A stretch of 12,701 nucleotides of DNA from an uncultured bacterium (GTDB lineage: Bacteria > Patescibacteriota > Minisyncoccia > Phycocordibacterales > PALSA-1337). The notes beneath the pieces were generated by a model, which was not told the origin of the DNA, did not search any database, and saw only the letters and a program-made list of their open reading frames with translations. The DNA lies in contig CAIVGA010000047.1 of the NCBI GenBank assembly GCA_903905325.1, positions 1-12,701 on the forward strand. Reading direction: 5' to 3'. Shown in pieces: positions 1 to 6,752 of this stretch. Within the stretch, counting starts at the first letter, position 1; every line of letters begins with the position of its first letter. The translations under genes and the position numbers were made by a program.

Positions 1-1064
1 CGAACATTCTGACCACCTTTACCGATAGCGAGTGATTGTTCATCTTCAGTGACTGTGACAACAGCGCGGTGTGAGCTGTCATCGAGTTCGAGTTTGACTA
101 CTTCAGCAGGTGAGAGAGCTTCTTCTATAAATAGAGCAGCATCCTCATTCCACTCGACGATATCGATCTTTTCTCCTGACAATTCACTGGTAACCGTAGA
201 GACACGAACGCCACGCTGACCGACGAGAGAACCGATTGGATCAATGTGTGGGTCATGTGAAATAACAGCGATCTTTGAACGTGAACCAGCTTCGCGAGCA
301 ATGGCTTTGATCTCAACTGTACCAGCTGCGATTTCTGGAGCTTCAGTTTCAAAAAGTTTTGCGAGGAATTTTGGATGAGCACGAGAAAGTTTCAAAACAA
401 TTCCACGTGGGGACTCTTCAACGGCATAAAGATATGCACGAATGCGATCTCCTGTTTTCCAACGTTCACTAGGAATCTGTTCTTCATAAGGAATAAGACC
501 AACGGCACGTCCCATGTCTACGTGAACCATGCCACGCTCGACACGCTCGACGATACCAGCAACGATTTCGCCTTCTTTTGCACCGTATTCTCCCATGACA
601 GAAACTTTTTCTGCTTCACGGATTTTCTGAATAATGATCTGCTTTGCTGTTTGAGCAGCAATGCGACCGAAATCAGCTTTGGCTTCGAGAGGGAATACAA
701 TTTCATCACCGATGACAGCGTCCTTCTTGATGCGACGTGCGTCTTCGATGAGCATATGCTGTTCTGGATTGAAACGAATCTTGATGTCGTCAACATTGGC
801 ATTCTTTATATCCTCGTGTGTGACCTCCTCGTCACCTTCCATGATGATTTGGTTGCGATCAACGACGATTTTTACTTGCCAAAATTCTACACCACCGGAA
901 TTTTCATCGAATGATGCGCGAATTATCTGGCCTTTTTTGCCATACTCTTTTTTGTAAGCAGTAGCGAGGGACATAGCAATTGCCTCGAGAGTTTTTTCAC
1001 GAGGGATACCACGCTCTTCTTCCAATTGTAGGACTACTGAATTTATTACTTTAAGATCAAACAT
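1..1064 (-). CDS. nusA: Transcription termination/antitermination protein NusA, 5' part (354 codons, runs off the left edge)
   Basis: NusA binds RNA polymerase and nascent RNA and modulates pausing, intrinsic termination and antitermination. Reading the minus strand from ATG at 1064-1062 gives an open frame to the edge. It begins MFDLKVINSVVLQLEEERGI, the usual NusA N-terminal RNAP-binding domain (about residues 1-130). An S1 domain follows (about 165-235, with GEIVAGIVERVERG and VGLIPYEEQIP). KH1 comes next, around the GSLVGQRGVRV and SGEKIDIVEW motifs. KH2 has begun, with the family signature SLAIGKGGQNVR at the very edge. The C-terminal end lies outside the window. The family identity is secure. 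No Shine-Dalgarno is visible just upstream. The gene diverges from pilB and has a structured leader (described separately). The frame is the same from start to edge, with no sign of damage. Confidence 0.96.
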   Translation of the reverse strand, partial: MFDLKVINSVVLQLEEERGIPREKTLEAIAMSLATAYKKEYGKKGQIIRASFDENSGGVEFWQVKIVVDRNQIIMEGDEEVTHEDIKNANVDDIKIRFNPEQHMLIEDARRIKKDAVIGDEIVFPLEAKADFGRIAAQTAKQIIIQKIREAEKVSVMGEYGAKEGEIVAGIVERVERGMVHVDMGRAVGLIPYEEQIPSERWKTGDRIRAYLYAVEESPRGIVLKLSRAHPKFLAKLFETEAPEIAAGTVEIKAIAREAGSRSKIAVISHDPHIDPIGSLVGQRGVRVSTVTSELSGEKIDIVEWNEDAALFIEEALSPAEVVKLELDDSSHRAVVTVTEDEQSLAIGKGGQNV

Positions 1065-1093
1065 ATATTTAGCACTTTGTGCATTGTTATTTT

Positions 1094-1138
1094 CCGCCGA
1101 AGACGGTTGTTATTAAATTTTACGTGCCCGACGGCGGG
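1094..1138 (-). repeat. Two small GC-rich hairpins in the nusA leader
   Basis: In otherwise AT-rich DNA, 1094-1106 (minus-strand RNA CCGUC-UUC-GGCGG) can form a 5-bp stem with one G-U pair. Positions 1127-1138 can form CCCG/CGGG around a 4-nt loop. The first folds better as minus-strand than as plus-strand RNA (G-U against A-C), which suits a role in the nusA leader. Both share the CCGCC/GGCGG core seen in the hairpin at 1154-1174 and in the terminator arms at 8286-8294 and 9691-9699. The function is unknown. Confidence 0.35.
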
Positions 1139-1145
1139 TCTTTTT

Positions 1146-1174
1146 AACAAACAAGTCCGCCGGATTGGCGAACT
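1146..1174 (-). terminator. Terminator-like hairpin in the nusA leader (possible attenuator)
   Basis: Read on the minus strand, AGT-T-CGCC (1174-1167) and GGCG-G-ACT (1161-1154) form a stem of seven pairs with one internal mismatch around the 5-nt loop AATCC. A U-rich stretch TGTTTGTT (1153-1146) follows. It lies about 80 nt upstream of the nusA start and downstream of the proposed promoter. It could therefore end some transcripts early, as in a self-regulated nusA leader. The arm plus tail (GGCGGACTTGTTTG) closely resembles the right arm of the terminator beyond the pilin operon (GGCGGATTTGTTG at 9691-9703). It may instead be a dispersed intergenic repeat. Confidence 0.4.
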
Positions 1175-1187
1175 GTTACGTGACAAT

Positions 1188-1216
1188 AGGATAGCATAGC
1201 CTAACATAAAAGTAAA
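1188..1216 (-). promoter_or_regulatory. Candidate sigma-70 promoter for nusA
   Basis: On the minus strand, a -35-like TTTACT (1216-1211) is followed after exactly 17 nt by TATCCT (1193-1188). A TG dinucleotide sits one base upstream of the -10, giving an extended -10. Transcription would start near 1181, leaving a leader of about 117 nt before the nusA ATG. The element match is moderate (4 of 6 at each box), so this is an inference from spacing and sequence only. Confidence 0.4.
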
Positions 1217-1270
1217 GGCAGCCATCGATGCCTCGTGCGATTTTTTATTAATGCGCGTGGTTACATTTTC

Positions 1271-1279
1271 TGTTAAAAT
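1271..1279 (+). promoter_or_regulatory. Extended -10 promoter for the pilus operon
   Basis: TGTTAAAAT (TG, one base, then TAAAAT at 1274-1279) ends 9 nt before the pilB GTG. The predicted transcription start is about 1286, so the mRNA would have almost no leader. No good -35 lies 16-18 nt upstream (the sequence there is GC-rich), as is usual for extended -10 promoters. No Shine-Dalgarno precedes the GTG, which fits near-leaderless initiation. Confidence 0.45.
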
Positions 1280-1288
1280 ATAAGTACT

Positions 1289-3055
1289 GTGCTCGTCGAA
1301 GATACCCAGCTCTATAAATTTATTTCTGATTCTGGACTTGTATCCAAGACTGATCTTGAAGATGCTCAAAAAGAAACGGGCGCTTCTGGAAAAAGACTAG
1401 GCGATGTGCTTGTCTCTTCCGGAAAAATTACTATCGACAACCTTCATCGTATGCAAGCCTACGTGATAGGTATACCTTTCGTTGATCTCAAAGGAAAGAA
1501 AATTGCTTTTGATACACTTTCGTTGATTCCAGAACCTATCGCGCGTGGTCATAACATTGTTGCTTTCAAAAAGAGTGACATGGGTCTAGAAGTGGCAATG
1601 TTGGATGTGAACGATCTGTCAGCTATAGATTTTATAAAAAAGAAAGTCAGTCTCAAGATTTTGCCGAGACTTACGGATACTGATTCGATTAAAGAAGCTC
1701 TTGTTCAATATCAGAAAAGTCTTAAAGCTGAATTTGGAGATATTTTACAAAAAGAAACAGCGGCTTTGACCAGATCAACTAGTGAATTATCTTCCGAATC
1801 TGATTTGGCGAAAATTGCGGAAGATTTGCCAGTCATTCGCATAGTAGAAACCCTTATTAAACATGCCGCTTTGCAGGGTGCTTCTGATATTCATATAGAA
1901 CCAATGGAAGATCAGGTTCTGGTACGTTACCGTATAGACGGACTTCTACATGATGCTATGGTTCTACCAAAACATGCCGCCCCTTCTATTAGTGCTCGTA
2001 TCAAAGTTTTGGCTAGCTTGAAACTAGATGAAAAGAGACTTCCACAAGACGGTCGTTTTAAAACTGACCTAAACAATGAAAAAGTGTCATTTCGTGTTTC
2101 TATTTTACCGACATATTATGGTGAGAAAATTGTTATGCGTCTTTTGCGCGAAAGTATATCCGGTTTTACTTTGGAATATTTGAATTTTCACGGAGAAGGA
2201 TTGGAGCGTATACATCATGCACTCAACCTCACGACCGGTATGATTCTTACAACAGGCCCAACGGGTTCAGGAAAAACCACTTCACTTTATACAATGCTCG
2301 ATGTTCTCAATACTCCTGATGTAAATATTTCTACGATAGAAGATCCTATAGAGTATCAAATGGCTCGTATCAACCAGACACAGGTTCGTCCAGAGATTGG
2401 TTTTTCTTTTGCTCAAGGAATTCGTACGCTAGTCCGTCAGGATCCTGACATAATAATGGTGGGAGAAATCCGTGATAATGAAACAGCGGCTTTGGCGGTA
2501 AATGCAGCCCTTACTGGCCATTTAGTCTTGTCGACTTTGCACACAAATTCTGCAGCTGGAGCTATTCCACGCCTACTCGATATGAAAGTTGAGCCATTTC
2601 TCCTAGTTTCTACCCTCGATATTGTCATAGGTCAGCGCCTCGTTCGTCGTCTTACAGAAAATAAGGAAAGATTCCTTCTTTCAAAAGAAGAATTTGCAAG
2701 ACTTGAGAAAAACGTTGATATGGAACGTGTCCTCAAGGCCCTCAAGGATGAAAAAATAGTAAAACCAGAAGATACTTGGAATAATATTTATTTTTATAAA
2801 TCTGTACCAAGTTCACCTGCTAGTGCCAACAGTAATAGTGCTTCGGATGATGGTTTCAAAGGACGCATAGGGATTCATGAGATTTTGCGTATGACACCAA
2901 GTATAAAAACACTTGTCATGAAAAGTGCAACGTCAACAGAGATAGAAGATCAGGCCCAAAAAGAGGGAATGTTGACTATGGTGGAAGATGGTATATACAA
3001 ATGCGTGGCTGGCCTGACTACGATCGAGGAAGTCTTGCGTGTGGTATCAGAATAA
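1289..3055 (+). CDS. pilB: Type IV pilus/type II secretion assembly ATPase (PilB/GspE family)
   Basis: This is the cytoplasmic hexameric ATPase that drives extension of a pilus or pseudopilus through the PilC platform. The 588 residues hold an N-terminal MshEN/GspE-N-type region (about 1-150), a PAS-like N2 region (LPVIRIVETL through SDIHIEP, 180-205) and the RecA-like core. The core shows Walker A GPTGSGKTTSLY (323-334), Asp box ISTIEDPIEY (347-356), Walker B IIMVGEIRD (388-396) and His box TGHLVLSTLHTNSA (409-422). GTG at 1289 is the only plausible full-length start, because an in-frame TAA lies at 1274-1276. The zinc-binding CxxC pairs expected between the His box and the GRIGIHEIL motif are absent: the region 455-522 has no cysteine and ends in a Ser/Ala/Asn-rich linker. 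The only cysteine in the protein is Cys572. pilC starts one base after its stop, so the two are translationally coupled. Confidence 0.96.
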   Translation: MLVEDTQLYKFISDSGLVSKTDLEDAQKETGASGKRLGDVLVSSGKITIDNLHRMQAYVIGIPFVDLKGKKIAFDTLSLIPEPIARGHNIVAFKKSDMGLEVAMLDVNDLSAIDFIKKKVSLKILPRLTDTDSIKEALVQYQKSLKAEFGDILQKETAALTRSTSELSSESDLAKIAEDLPVIRIVETLIKHAALQGASDIHIEPMEDQVLVRYRIDGLLHDAMVLPKHAAPSISARIKVLASLKLDEKRLPQDGRFKTDLNNEKVSFRVSILPTYYGEKIVMRLLRESISGFTLEYLNFHGEGLERIHHALNLTTGMILTTGPTGSGKTTSLYTMLDVLNTPDVNISTIEDPIEYQMARINQTQVRPEIGFSFAQGIRTLVRQDPDIIMVGEIRDNETAALAVNAALTGHLVLSTLHTNSAAGAIPRLLDMKVEPFLLVSTLDIVIGQRLVRRLTENKERFLLSKEEFARLEKNVDMERVLKALKDEKIVKPEDTWNNIYFYKSVPSSPASANSNSASDDGFKGRIGIHEILRMTPSIKTLVMKSATSTEIEDQAQKEGMLTMVEDGIYKCVAGLTTIEEVLRVVSE

Positions 3056-3056
3056 T

Positions 3057-4307
3057 ATGGCACATTTCATTTTCAAAGCAAAAAAACCTAATGGAGAAAT
3101 CTATTCTGGAAAAAAGGATGCTGTTGATCGTTATGAGTTATATAAAATTATACGTGAAAGTGGAGCTGAAGTTGTAGATGTTTTGGATAAAGATAAAAAA
3201 AGTTTCTTGGGAATAAAAGGTCTAGGGTCTGGCGGTCTAAATATGAAAATATCGTTGGGTTTTTCATCAAAAAAATTCAAGACTGCGGACAAAATAACTT
3301 TTGCTAGGAATTTGGGTTCAATGTTAGATGCGGGATTATCGTTGTCACGGGCTTTGTCTGTTCTTGAGAGGCAGACACAGGCAGCTGGACCCAAGGCTGT
3401 AATTGGCGACATTATCACCGAGATTGATAAAGGTGTTACTTTTGCGCACGCACTCGAAGTGCACCCAAAAATCTTCTCTTCACTCTTTGTTTCCATGGTT
3501 AGAACTGGTGAACAAGGTGGAACATTAGCAGGATCTTTGAAGACCCTGGCAATACAGCTTGAAAGTTCTCATAACTTAGAGAAGCGCATTCGTGGTGCAC
3601 TGATGTATCCAGCAGTTATTTTGACGGTTATGATAATTGTTGGAGTATTAATGTTCATTCTGGTCGTGCCAACTTTGATGAAGACTTTTACAGAGCTCAA
3701 AGTTGCTATGCCACCAACCACACAATTCTTGCTTGCTATAAGTAATCTTATTCAAGATAGAGGTCTATTGGTTCTTATTATTTTGGTCCTGGTCGGTTCA
3801 TGTTTGTATTCGTGGTCTCGTAAATCTTCTGGTAAATATATTTTACATAAATTTGTTTTGAAGATACCTTTGATCGGAGGTCTAGTTCAAGAAGTGAATA
3901 CTGCCCGTGCAGCACGCACTCTTTCATCTCTTATGAATTCCGGAGTTAATGTTATTGAATCGCTTGATATTACAGCTTCGGTTGTGCAAAATGTACATTT
4001 TCGTGCGGTGTTAGAAAAAGCCAAGGATTCTATTAGAAAAGGTGAACTTATGTCCAAGATTTTTGCAGAATATGACAAATTATACCCACCATTTTTCGCG
4101 GAAATGTTGAGTGTTGGAGAAGAGACAGGAAAAATCAACGAAATGCTTCTGGGTGTGGCTCATTACTACGAGGATGACGTGGAACAAAAGACGCGTGATA
4201 TGTCTACGATAATAGAGCCATTTCTTATTGTTCTAATTGGTGGAGCTGTGGCATTCTTTGCTATCGCCATGATTTCTCCTATGTATTCTTTGGCGAATGC
4301 TATTTAG
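3057..4307 (+). CDS. pilC: Type IV pilus inner-membrane platform protein (PilC/GspF family)
   Basis: This polytopic membrane protein couples the PilB ATPase to pilin extraction and assembly. The product has 416 residues, the usual family length. Two T2SSF repeats are visible. The first runs from FARNLGSMLDAGLSLSRAL through the VRTGEQGGTLAGSL motif. The second runs from ARAARTLSSLMNSGVNVIES through the LSVGEETGKINEML motif. Membrane helices follow the first repeat (YPAVILTVMIIVGVLMFIL and GLLVLIILVLVGSCL), and one closes the protein (IIEPFLIVLIGGAVAFFAIA). I chose ATG 3057 over the upstream in-frame GTG at 3039. MAHFIFKAKKPNGE is the typical N-terminus, and the earlier start would overlap pilB by 17 nt. 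There is no Shine-Dalgarno; translation is probably coupled to pilB, whose TAA ends one base upstream. Confidence 0.95.
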   Translation: MAHFIFKAKKPNGEIYSGKKDAVDRYELYKIIRESGAEVVDVLDKDKKSFLGIKGLGSGGLNMKISLGFSSKKFKTADKITFARNLGSMLDAGLSLSRALSVLERQTQAAGPKAVIGDIITEIDKGVTFAHALEVHPKIFSSLFVSMVRTGEQGGTLAGSLKTLAIQLESSHNLEKRIRGALMYPAVILTVMIIVGVLMFILVVPTLMKTFTELKVAMPPTTQFLLAISNLIQDRGLLVLIILVLVGSCLYSWSRKSSGKYILHKFVLKIPLIGGLVQEVNTARAARTLSSLMNSGVNVIESLDITASVVQNVHFRAVLEKAKDSIRKGELMSKIFAEYDKLYPPFFAEMLSVGEETGKINEMLLGVAHYYEDDVEQKTRDMSTIIEPFLIVLIGGAVAFFAIAMISPMYSLANAI

Positions 4308-4342
4308 GCGTATGCCACTTAGATGAATACTATTTAGATGAA
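4295..4342 (+). repeat. Short degenerate direct repeat across the pilC/pseudopilin junction
   Basis: GAATGCTATTTAG (4295-4307, containing the pilC stop) recurs as GAATACTATTTAG (4325-4337), one mismatch in 13. TTAGATGAA also occurs at 4319-4327 and 4334-4342, the second copy containing the start codon of the next gene. This looks like a small local duplication that built the 30-nt gap between the genes. No regulatory role is evident. Confidence 0.5.
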
Positions 4343-6143
4343 ATTTAAACTTCAAAATCGGATAGGATTTCTGACAGGATTTCAAGGTCATGGTTTTTCC
4401 TTGGTTGAAATCATCGTTGGTGTTGCGGTATTTCTGATCGTTGTGACAGCAGCTTATGGTTCTTATACTAGCCTTTTCCAACTTGCCCATACGAACCAGT
4501 CTAGGTTGTTGGCCTTGGCTTTGGCTGATGAAGAATTTGAAATCATCCGTAATATGCCATATGTGAATGTTGGATTAACGAATGGAATTCCGCAAGGGAA
4601 TTTGTTGCAGACGCAAACAATAACGCGCGGTGGCGTGGACTTTACCTTAAATTTGACGATTAGAAATATGAACCTATCTACTTCAACGCTTCAAGCAAGT
4701 AGTAAACTTATTGAAGTCGAGATTGACTGTGCAACTTGTCAAAATTTTCAACCAGTTTATTTGACTGGCCAAGTGGCGCCAGCGAATTTACAGTCAGCCT
4801 CAACTGGCGGAGCTCTTGCAGTTTCGGTTCTTGATGCCGATGGCCATCCTGTTTCTGGTGCGACTATCGATATGACCAATACAGCTAGTTCTTCTGTTCA
4901 AGATCATGACGTTACAAACAACGGTGGTGTCTTGGATATTGTTGGTGTACCACAAGGATTGAATTCTTATCACGTTGTTGCAAGTAAGGCTGGTTATTCA
5001 AGTGAACAGACTTATGCTTCAGGGCTCGGGAATCCAAATCCAACAAAACCAGATGTAACAATCCTTACTCAACAAGTTACGCCTCTGACTTTGTCTATTG
5101 ATCACACAGCCTCACTGCATATTTCAAGCGTCACACCAATGTGTGCACCTGTTGGCGGAATACATTTTTCTTTGGCTGGCACAAAAGTTGTCGGTACAAA
5201 TAACAGCGGTGCACCCATATTTAAATATAATCAAAACTTTGTTACAAACGGAGTTGGTACATTCGATTTGCCATCTCTCGAATGGGATACGTATGTTCTA
5301 ACCCCAACTGATTCTTTTTATGATGTTGCCGGTATCACACCTTTGAGTCCGTTCGTTATAAATCCTGGAAATTCTCAAAATGTACAAATAGTTGTTGCAC
5401 CAAGGCAAGCAAATAGTCTCATGGTGACAGTTGTAGACAACGCAACACAGCTTCCTCTTTCTGGTGCGACTGTTCATTTGACGGGTGCTGGTGGTGTCGA
5501 TAAAACACTCATAACTGGTCAGGGGTTTATGAATCAAGCTGATTGGTCAGCCGGCAGTGGTCAAGACAACCTCACTAATCCAAGTAAATATTTTGCTGAT
5601 GACGGTGGTGTTGATACATCTCTAGCTGGAACAGTTAAATTGAAAAATTCTTTTGGTTCATATGCTTCGTTTGGACGTTTGGAATCTTCAACTTTTGACA
5701 CTGGGTCTGTCAGTAATTTCTATACACTTTCATGGAATCCAACAAGTCAGCCTGCTGACGCCGGAGCAAACAGTCTAAAATTTCAACTCGCTTCAAATTC
5801 TGTAATTACCGCGACGACTACCTGGAATTATGTTGGGCCAGATGGGACAGACGCGACTTATTACACTACCAACAACTCACCAATTGCCGGTGTGCATAAT
5901 GGGAATGAATTTATGAGGTATCTTGCACTATTTTCTACGGCAGTTGCGACTTCTACGCCGATCCTTTCCGGAGTTTCATTTACTTACACATCTTCTTGTA
6001 TACCACCTGGGCAAGTTATGTTCAGTGGTTTATCAACTGGTTTATATAATATAACCGTTTCACGCGGCGGATATACTTCTTGGAGTGGTTCAGTGAACAT
6101 TTCGTCTGGTTGGCAAAGTCAAACGATTAATTTGGGACCGTAG
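4338..6143 (+). CDS. Large multidomain pseudopilin (PilV/GspI-like N-terminus, carboxypeptidase-regulatory-like repeats)
   Basis: The 601-residue protein starts with a class III signal: a 19-residue basic leader ending in Gly, cleavage at HG|FSLVE, Glu at +5 of the mature chain and a hydrophobic helix (IIVGVAVFLIVVTAAYGSY). This marks a substrate of prepilin peptidase and a component of a pilus or pseudopilus. The pilin-like part ends near residue 150 and includes a CATC pair (131-134). Beta-rich extracellular modules follow. A carboxypeptidase-regulatory-like (prealbumin) domain spans about 158-250 (GGALAVSVLDADGHPVSGAT). A second, divergent one spans about 258-355. A third begins at about 358 (LMVTVVDNATQLPLSGATVH) and is completed only at 554-600 (FSGLSTGLYNITVSRGGY). 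Between its halves lies about 155 residues of another module (GRLESSTFDTGS, WNYVGPDGT). By position and shape it is probably a tip or adhesive minor pilin. Start ATG 4338 lacks a Shine-Dalgarno. No exact family name is assigned. Confidence 0.85.
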   Translation: MKFKLQNRIGFLTGFQGHGFSLVEIIVGVAVFLIVVTAAYGSYTSLFQLAHTNQSRLLALALADEEFEIIRNMPYVNVGLTNGIPQGNLLQTQTITRGGVDFTLNLTIRNMNLSTSTLQASSKLIEVEIDCATCQNFQPVYLTGQVAPANLQSASTGGALAVSVLDADGHPVSGATIDMTNTASSSVQDHDVTNNGGVLDIVGVPQGLNSYHVVASKAGYSSEQTYASGLGNPNPTKPDVTILTQQVTPLTLSIDHTASLHISSVTPMCAPVGGIHFSLAGTKVVGTNNSGAPIFKYNQNFVTNGVGTFDLPSLEWDTYVLTPTDSFYDVAGITPLSPFVINPGNSQNVQIVVAPRQANSLMVTVVDNATQLPLSGATVHLTGAGGVDKTLITGQGFMNQADWSAGSGQDNLTNPSKYFADDGGVDTSLAGTVKLKNSFGSYASFGRLESSTFDTGSVSNFYTLSWNPTSQPADAGANSLKFQLASNSVITATTTWNYVGPDGTDATYYTTNNSPIAGVHNGNEFMRYLALFSTAVATSTPILSGVSFTYTSSCIPPGQVMFSGLSTGLYNITVSRGGYTSWSGSVNISSGWQSQTINLGP

Positions 6144-6149
6144 TATAAT
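6144..6149 (+). promoter_or_regulatory. Consensus -10 box giving a leaderless internal promoter
   Basis: A perfect TATAAT lies directly after the stop of the upstream pseudopilin gene. Its last base, taken as -7, puts +1 exactly on the A of the next ATG (6156), so a transcript from here would be leaderless. The identical 6-nt spacing is seen before tpiA. No convincing -35 exists at 16-18 nt, so the activity is uncertain. Confidence 0.4.
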
Positions 6150-6155
6150 AAACCT

Positions 6156-6752
6156 ATGAAAGGCATGATTCTCGTTGAAACTCTCATTACGCTTGGTATT
6201 TTTATTGTTATCATGGTTGCTGTCGGAACTTTTGAAGCGAATATTTTTTCTTACCAGAGATCGATATCTGGTTCGCTAGAAACATCGACAGATGCACAAG
6301 TAATATTCAAAACTATAATAAAAGAAGTCAGATCTATGTCGCCGAGCGCAACTGGTGCATACCCGATCGTCACAGCTGCCACAAATACGCTTTCTTTTTT
6401 TTCTGATCCAAACGGTAATGGTACACCAGACCAAATTACTTATAGTTTGATTGGTAATACAGTTTATAGGGCCGTGATCGTGCCGACAGGATTGCCACTT
6501 TCTTATTCCGCATCAAATCAAAGCACGACAACTTTGATATCAAATGTTCGAAACTCTTCGACTACTCCGCTTCTAGAATACTTCGATAATACTTATACGG
6601 GTTCCGAATTGCCTCTTTCACAGCCGGTAACTTTGAGCGCAATAACGTTGATTAGAATGAATCTTACGTTGGACACTGACCCAAATAAATCACCCACCTT
6701 CGTAACATACACGACTGATATGAGTTTGCGTAATCTAAAAACAAATCTATGA
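6156..6752 (+). CDS. Minor pseudopilin, PilW/GspJ-like
   Basis: The product has 198 residues. The N-terminus MKG|MILVETLITLGIFIVIMV has a very short class III leader, Gly at -1, Glu at +5 and a hydrophobic helix of about 22 residues, as in prepilins cleaved and N-methylated by prepilin peptidase. The following helix (RSISGSLETSTDAQVIFKTIIKEVRSM) and beta-rich C-terminal domain match the layout of GspJ/PilW minor pilins (DAQVIFKTIIKEVRSMSPS is typical). In GspI-J-K systems this subunit sits in the priming tip complex next to GspK, which agrees with the neighbours on both sides. It starts 12 nt after the previous stop. Its TGA stop overlaps the next ATG as ATGA at 6749-6752, which implies translational coupling. 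Confidence 0.85.
   Translation: MKGMILVETLITLGIFIVIMVAVGTFEANIFSYQRSISGSLETSTDAQVIFKTIIKEVRSMSPSATGAYPIVTAATNTLSFFSDPNGNGTPDQITYSLIGNTVYRAVIVPTGLPLSYSASNQSTTTLISNVRNSSTTPLLEYFDNTYTGSELPLSQPVTLSAITLIRMNLTLDTDPNKSPTFVTYTTDMSLRNLKTNL

Noticed and set aside
375..957. Plus-strand open frames of 179 and 98 codons
   Set aside because: They lie antisense to nusA, whose minus-strand frame matches the family throughout; the plus-strand translations are low-complexity shadows.
1046..1369. Minus-strand open frame of 107 codons across the nusA/pilB gap
   Set aside because: It overlaps the nusA start and the pilB N-terminus and has no ribosome site or recognisable motif; the region is better explained as a leader and promoters.
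4295..4342. Short direct repeats as a possible regulatory site or CRISPR-like array
   Set aside because: There are only two degenerate copies of 9-13 nt overlapping stop and start codons; a local duplication is the simpler explanation.
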